Shown in pieces: positions 63,324 through 64,000 of a stretch of DNA of 64,000 nucleotides. The notes under the pieces are model-generated. The model searched no databases and was not told where the DNA came from. It saw only the letters and a list, made by a program, of their open reading frames with translations. The DNA is from Mycolicibacterium chitae (GTDB lineage Bacteria > Actinomycetota > Actinomycetes > Mycobacteriales > Mycobacteriaceae). Positions within the stretch are counted from its first letter, which is position 1. Every line of letters begins with the position of its first letter. Made by a program: the position numbers and the translations under genes. Location: assembly GCF_900637205.1 (NCBI RefSeq), contig NZ_LR134355.1:2976001-3040000 (forward strand), written 5' to 3'.

Positions 63324-63941
63324 TCATCGCCCTGGCCACGCCGGGGACCTGCCGAGATGACTCAGCAGGCGATCCAGATCGCTCGCGGGCTCGGAGACGG
63401 CGACCGCCCGACCGAACGGTGAGCCGTCCGCATCCCGAAAGTCGCCGTCCGGCACCGCGAGGGCGATGGGCAGGGTGGCCCGCACGACGTCGTCGGCGAT
63501 CACGTAGGGCCGATCCAGCGACCGCGCGACGTCCCAGCCGTGCACGACGTAGTCCACCAGATGAAACCCGATCGCCTGCGCGCCGGGGACCTGCGCGCCG
63601 GGCCCGAACTCCGGGATCGTGAAAGTCGCCGCGAGCGCTTCCTCGGCGGCGAAGGCGCGCATCACCTCGGCGGCCGTCGCGGCATAGGCGCCTGCGGGAT
63701 CCCGCATCACCGCGTCGGTCACGGCGGCGGGATCCCACGCCTCGGGGTCGGCTCCGCGACCCTGCGCGGCCGCGGCGAATCCGCGATGCTGCGCCGTCAT
63801 GTGGATCAGCAACTCCCCCAGGCTCCATGCCCCGCAGGGGGAAGCCCGGCCCAAATCCTCGACGGTGACCGCCGCGACGAGGTCGGCGGAGGTCTGCACG
63901 GCGGTGCGATGAAAGGTACGAAGGTCGACATCAATATGCAT
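63324..63941 (-). CDS. TIGR03086/mycothiol-dependent-isomerase-like (DinB fold) protein
   Basis: 205 aa. The N-terminus has PCGAWSLGELLIHMTAQHRGF and later DYVVHGWDVARSLDRPY; the spaced His residues are the metal site of DinB-like maleylpyruvate-isomerase proteins. Mycothiol-dependent metalloenzymes of this fold act in detoxification. The start codon overlaps a dyad operator and lies 6 nt from a -10 box, so the message should be leaderless and repressor controlled. Confidence 0.85.
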   Translation of the reverse strand: MHIDVDLRTFHRTAVQTSADLVAAVTVEDLGRASPCGAWSLGELLIHMTAQHRGFAAAAQGRGADPEAWDPAAVTDAVMRDPAGAYAATAAEVMRAFAAEEALAATFTIPEFGPGAQVPGAQAIGFHLVDYVVHGWDVARSLDRPYVIADDVVRATLPIALAVPDGDFRDADGSPFGRAVAVSEPASDLDRLLSHLGRSPAWPGR

Positions 63942-63958
63942 ACGCCTATCGTATGCAT
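63936..63958. promoter_or_regulatory. dyad operator over the start of the TIGR03086 gene
   Basis: ATGCATACG-N5-CGTATGCAT, a perfect 9-bp inverted repeat. It covers the start codon (63941-63939) and the -10 box of the minus-strand gene, an ideal place for a repressor dimer. Confidence 0.7.
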
Positions 63959-63976
63959 CTGCTTACCATATGGCAA
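63948..63976 (-). promoter_or_regulatory. leaderless promoter of the TIGR03086 gene
   Basis: On the minus strand TTGCCA (63976-63971), a 17-nt spacer and TACGAT (63953-63948), then 6 nt to the ATG. Confidence 0.65.
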
Positions 63977-63980
63977 TGCC

Positions 63981-64000
63981 TAATATCGCGGTATGACATC
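63981..64000 (+). promoter_or_regulatory. -10 and start of a divergent gene at the window edge
   Basis: TAATAT (63981-63986) ends 6 nt before ATG 63993. Only eight bases of the possible gene are visible, so its identity is unknown; a divergent regulator would be the usual arrangement. Confidence 0.35.

Overview
This 64 kb window is chromosomal DNA from a high-GC mycobacterium, most likely a rapidly growing non-tuberculous species (Mycolicibacterium type). The gene order follows the Mycobacterium tuberculosis segment Rv2667-Rv2733c from clpC2 to miaB. The markers along it include aftC (arabinogalactan/LAM arabinosyltransferase), hemQ-hemY-hemE, dxs, ceoBC, dut, cei, ppgK, sigA, sigB, ideR, nrdR, chiZ, lexA, fadE20, hflX, dapF, miaA and miaB. 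Nearly every base is coding. Many neighbours overlap by 1-4 nt, and several promoters place a -10 box 6-8 nt before the start codon, the mycobacterial leaderless arrangement. I saw no tRNA, rRNA, CRISPR array, insertion sequence or phage integrase.

Layout. 1-3.1 kb: end of a flavin-dependent oxidoreductase gene, a 51-aa cysteine protein, a small membrane protein, an NlpC/P60-like protein with a proline-rich tail, and a two-TM protein that is divergent from clpC2. 3.1-10.2 kb: clpC2, an MPT63-like secreted protein, a GNAT enzyme, ZapE, the ribD-type reductase, a tripeptidyl-peptidase-like lipoprotein lacking its nucleophile serine, aftC and msrB. 10.2-18.5 kb: the coproporphyrin-type heme genes, RNase D, a secreted lipase and dxs. 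18.6-30.6 kb: a pyruvyl-transferase-like gene, nhaA, a TrmA-type methylase, a KimA-like permease with the ceoBC potassium regulators, and a run of conserved actinobacterial genes (DUF3159, OB-fold, DUF3710, dut, DUF3093, DUF4193, cei). 30.6-38.4 kb: suhB-like, ppgK, sigA, small conserved genes, sigB and ideR. 38.4-43.4 kb: DUF4192, a possible cysteine-rich leader peptide, a PAC2 protein, a PhzF-like protein, nrdR, chiZ and lexA. 43.5-51.6 kb: a large LGFP-repeat membrane protein, fadE20, and a thiolase/DUF35/fused acyl-CoA dehydrogenase/TetR operon that looks like an accessory acyl-CoA or steroid side-chain module. 51.7-60.1 kb: hflX-dapF-miaA-miaB with conserved neighbours. 60.2-64 kb: the gluABCD glutamate importer, then a DinB/TIGR03086-type gene with a clear dyad operator at the window edge.

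The regulatory DNA is the most interesting part. Two copies of a GTCAACC/GGTTGAC-type dyad bracket the leaderless clpC2 promoter and may be the operator of the ClpC2 helix-turn-helix. Four LexA-box-like sites lie between chiZ and lexA. An exact CRP-type palindrome lies upstream of cei. A GGAAC-N18-GTT ECF promoter precedes sigB. A CVCC-containing small ORF precedes the PAC2 gene. All functional statements are inferences from sequence and family knowledge; nothing was searched or computed against a database.
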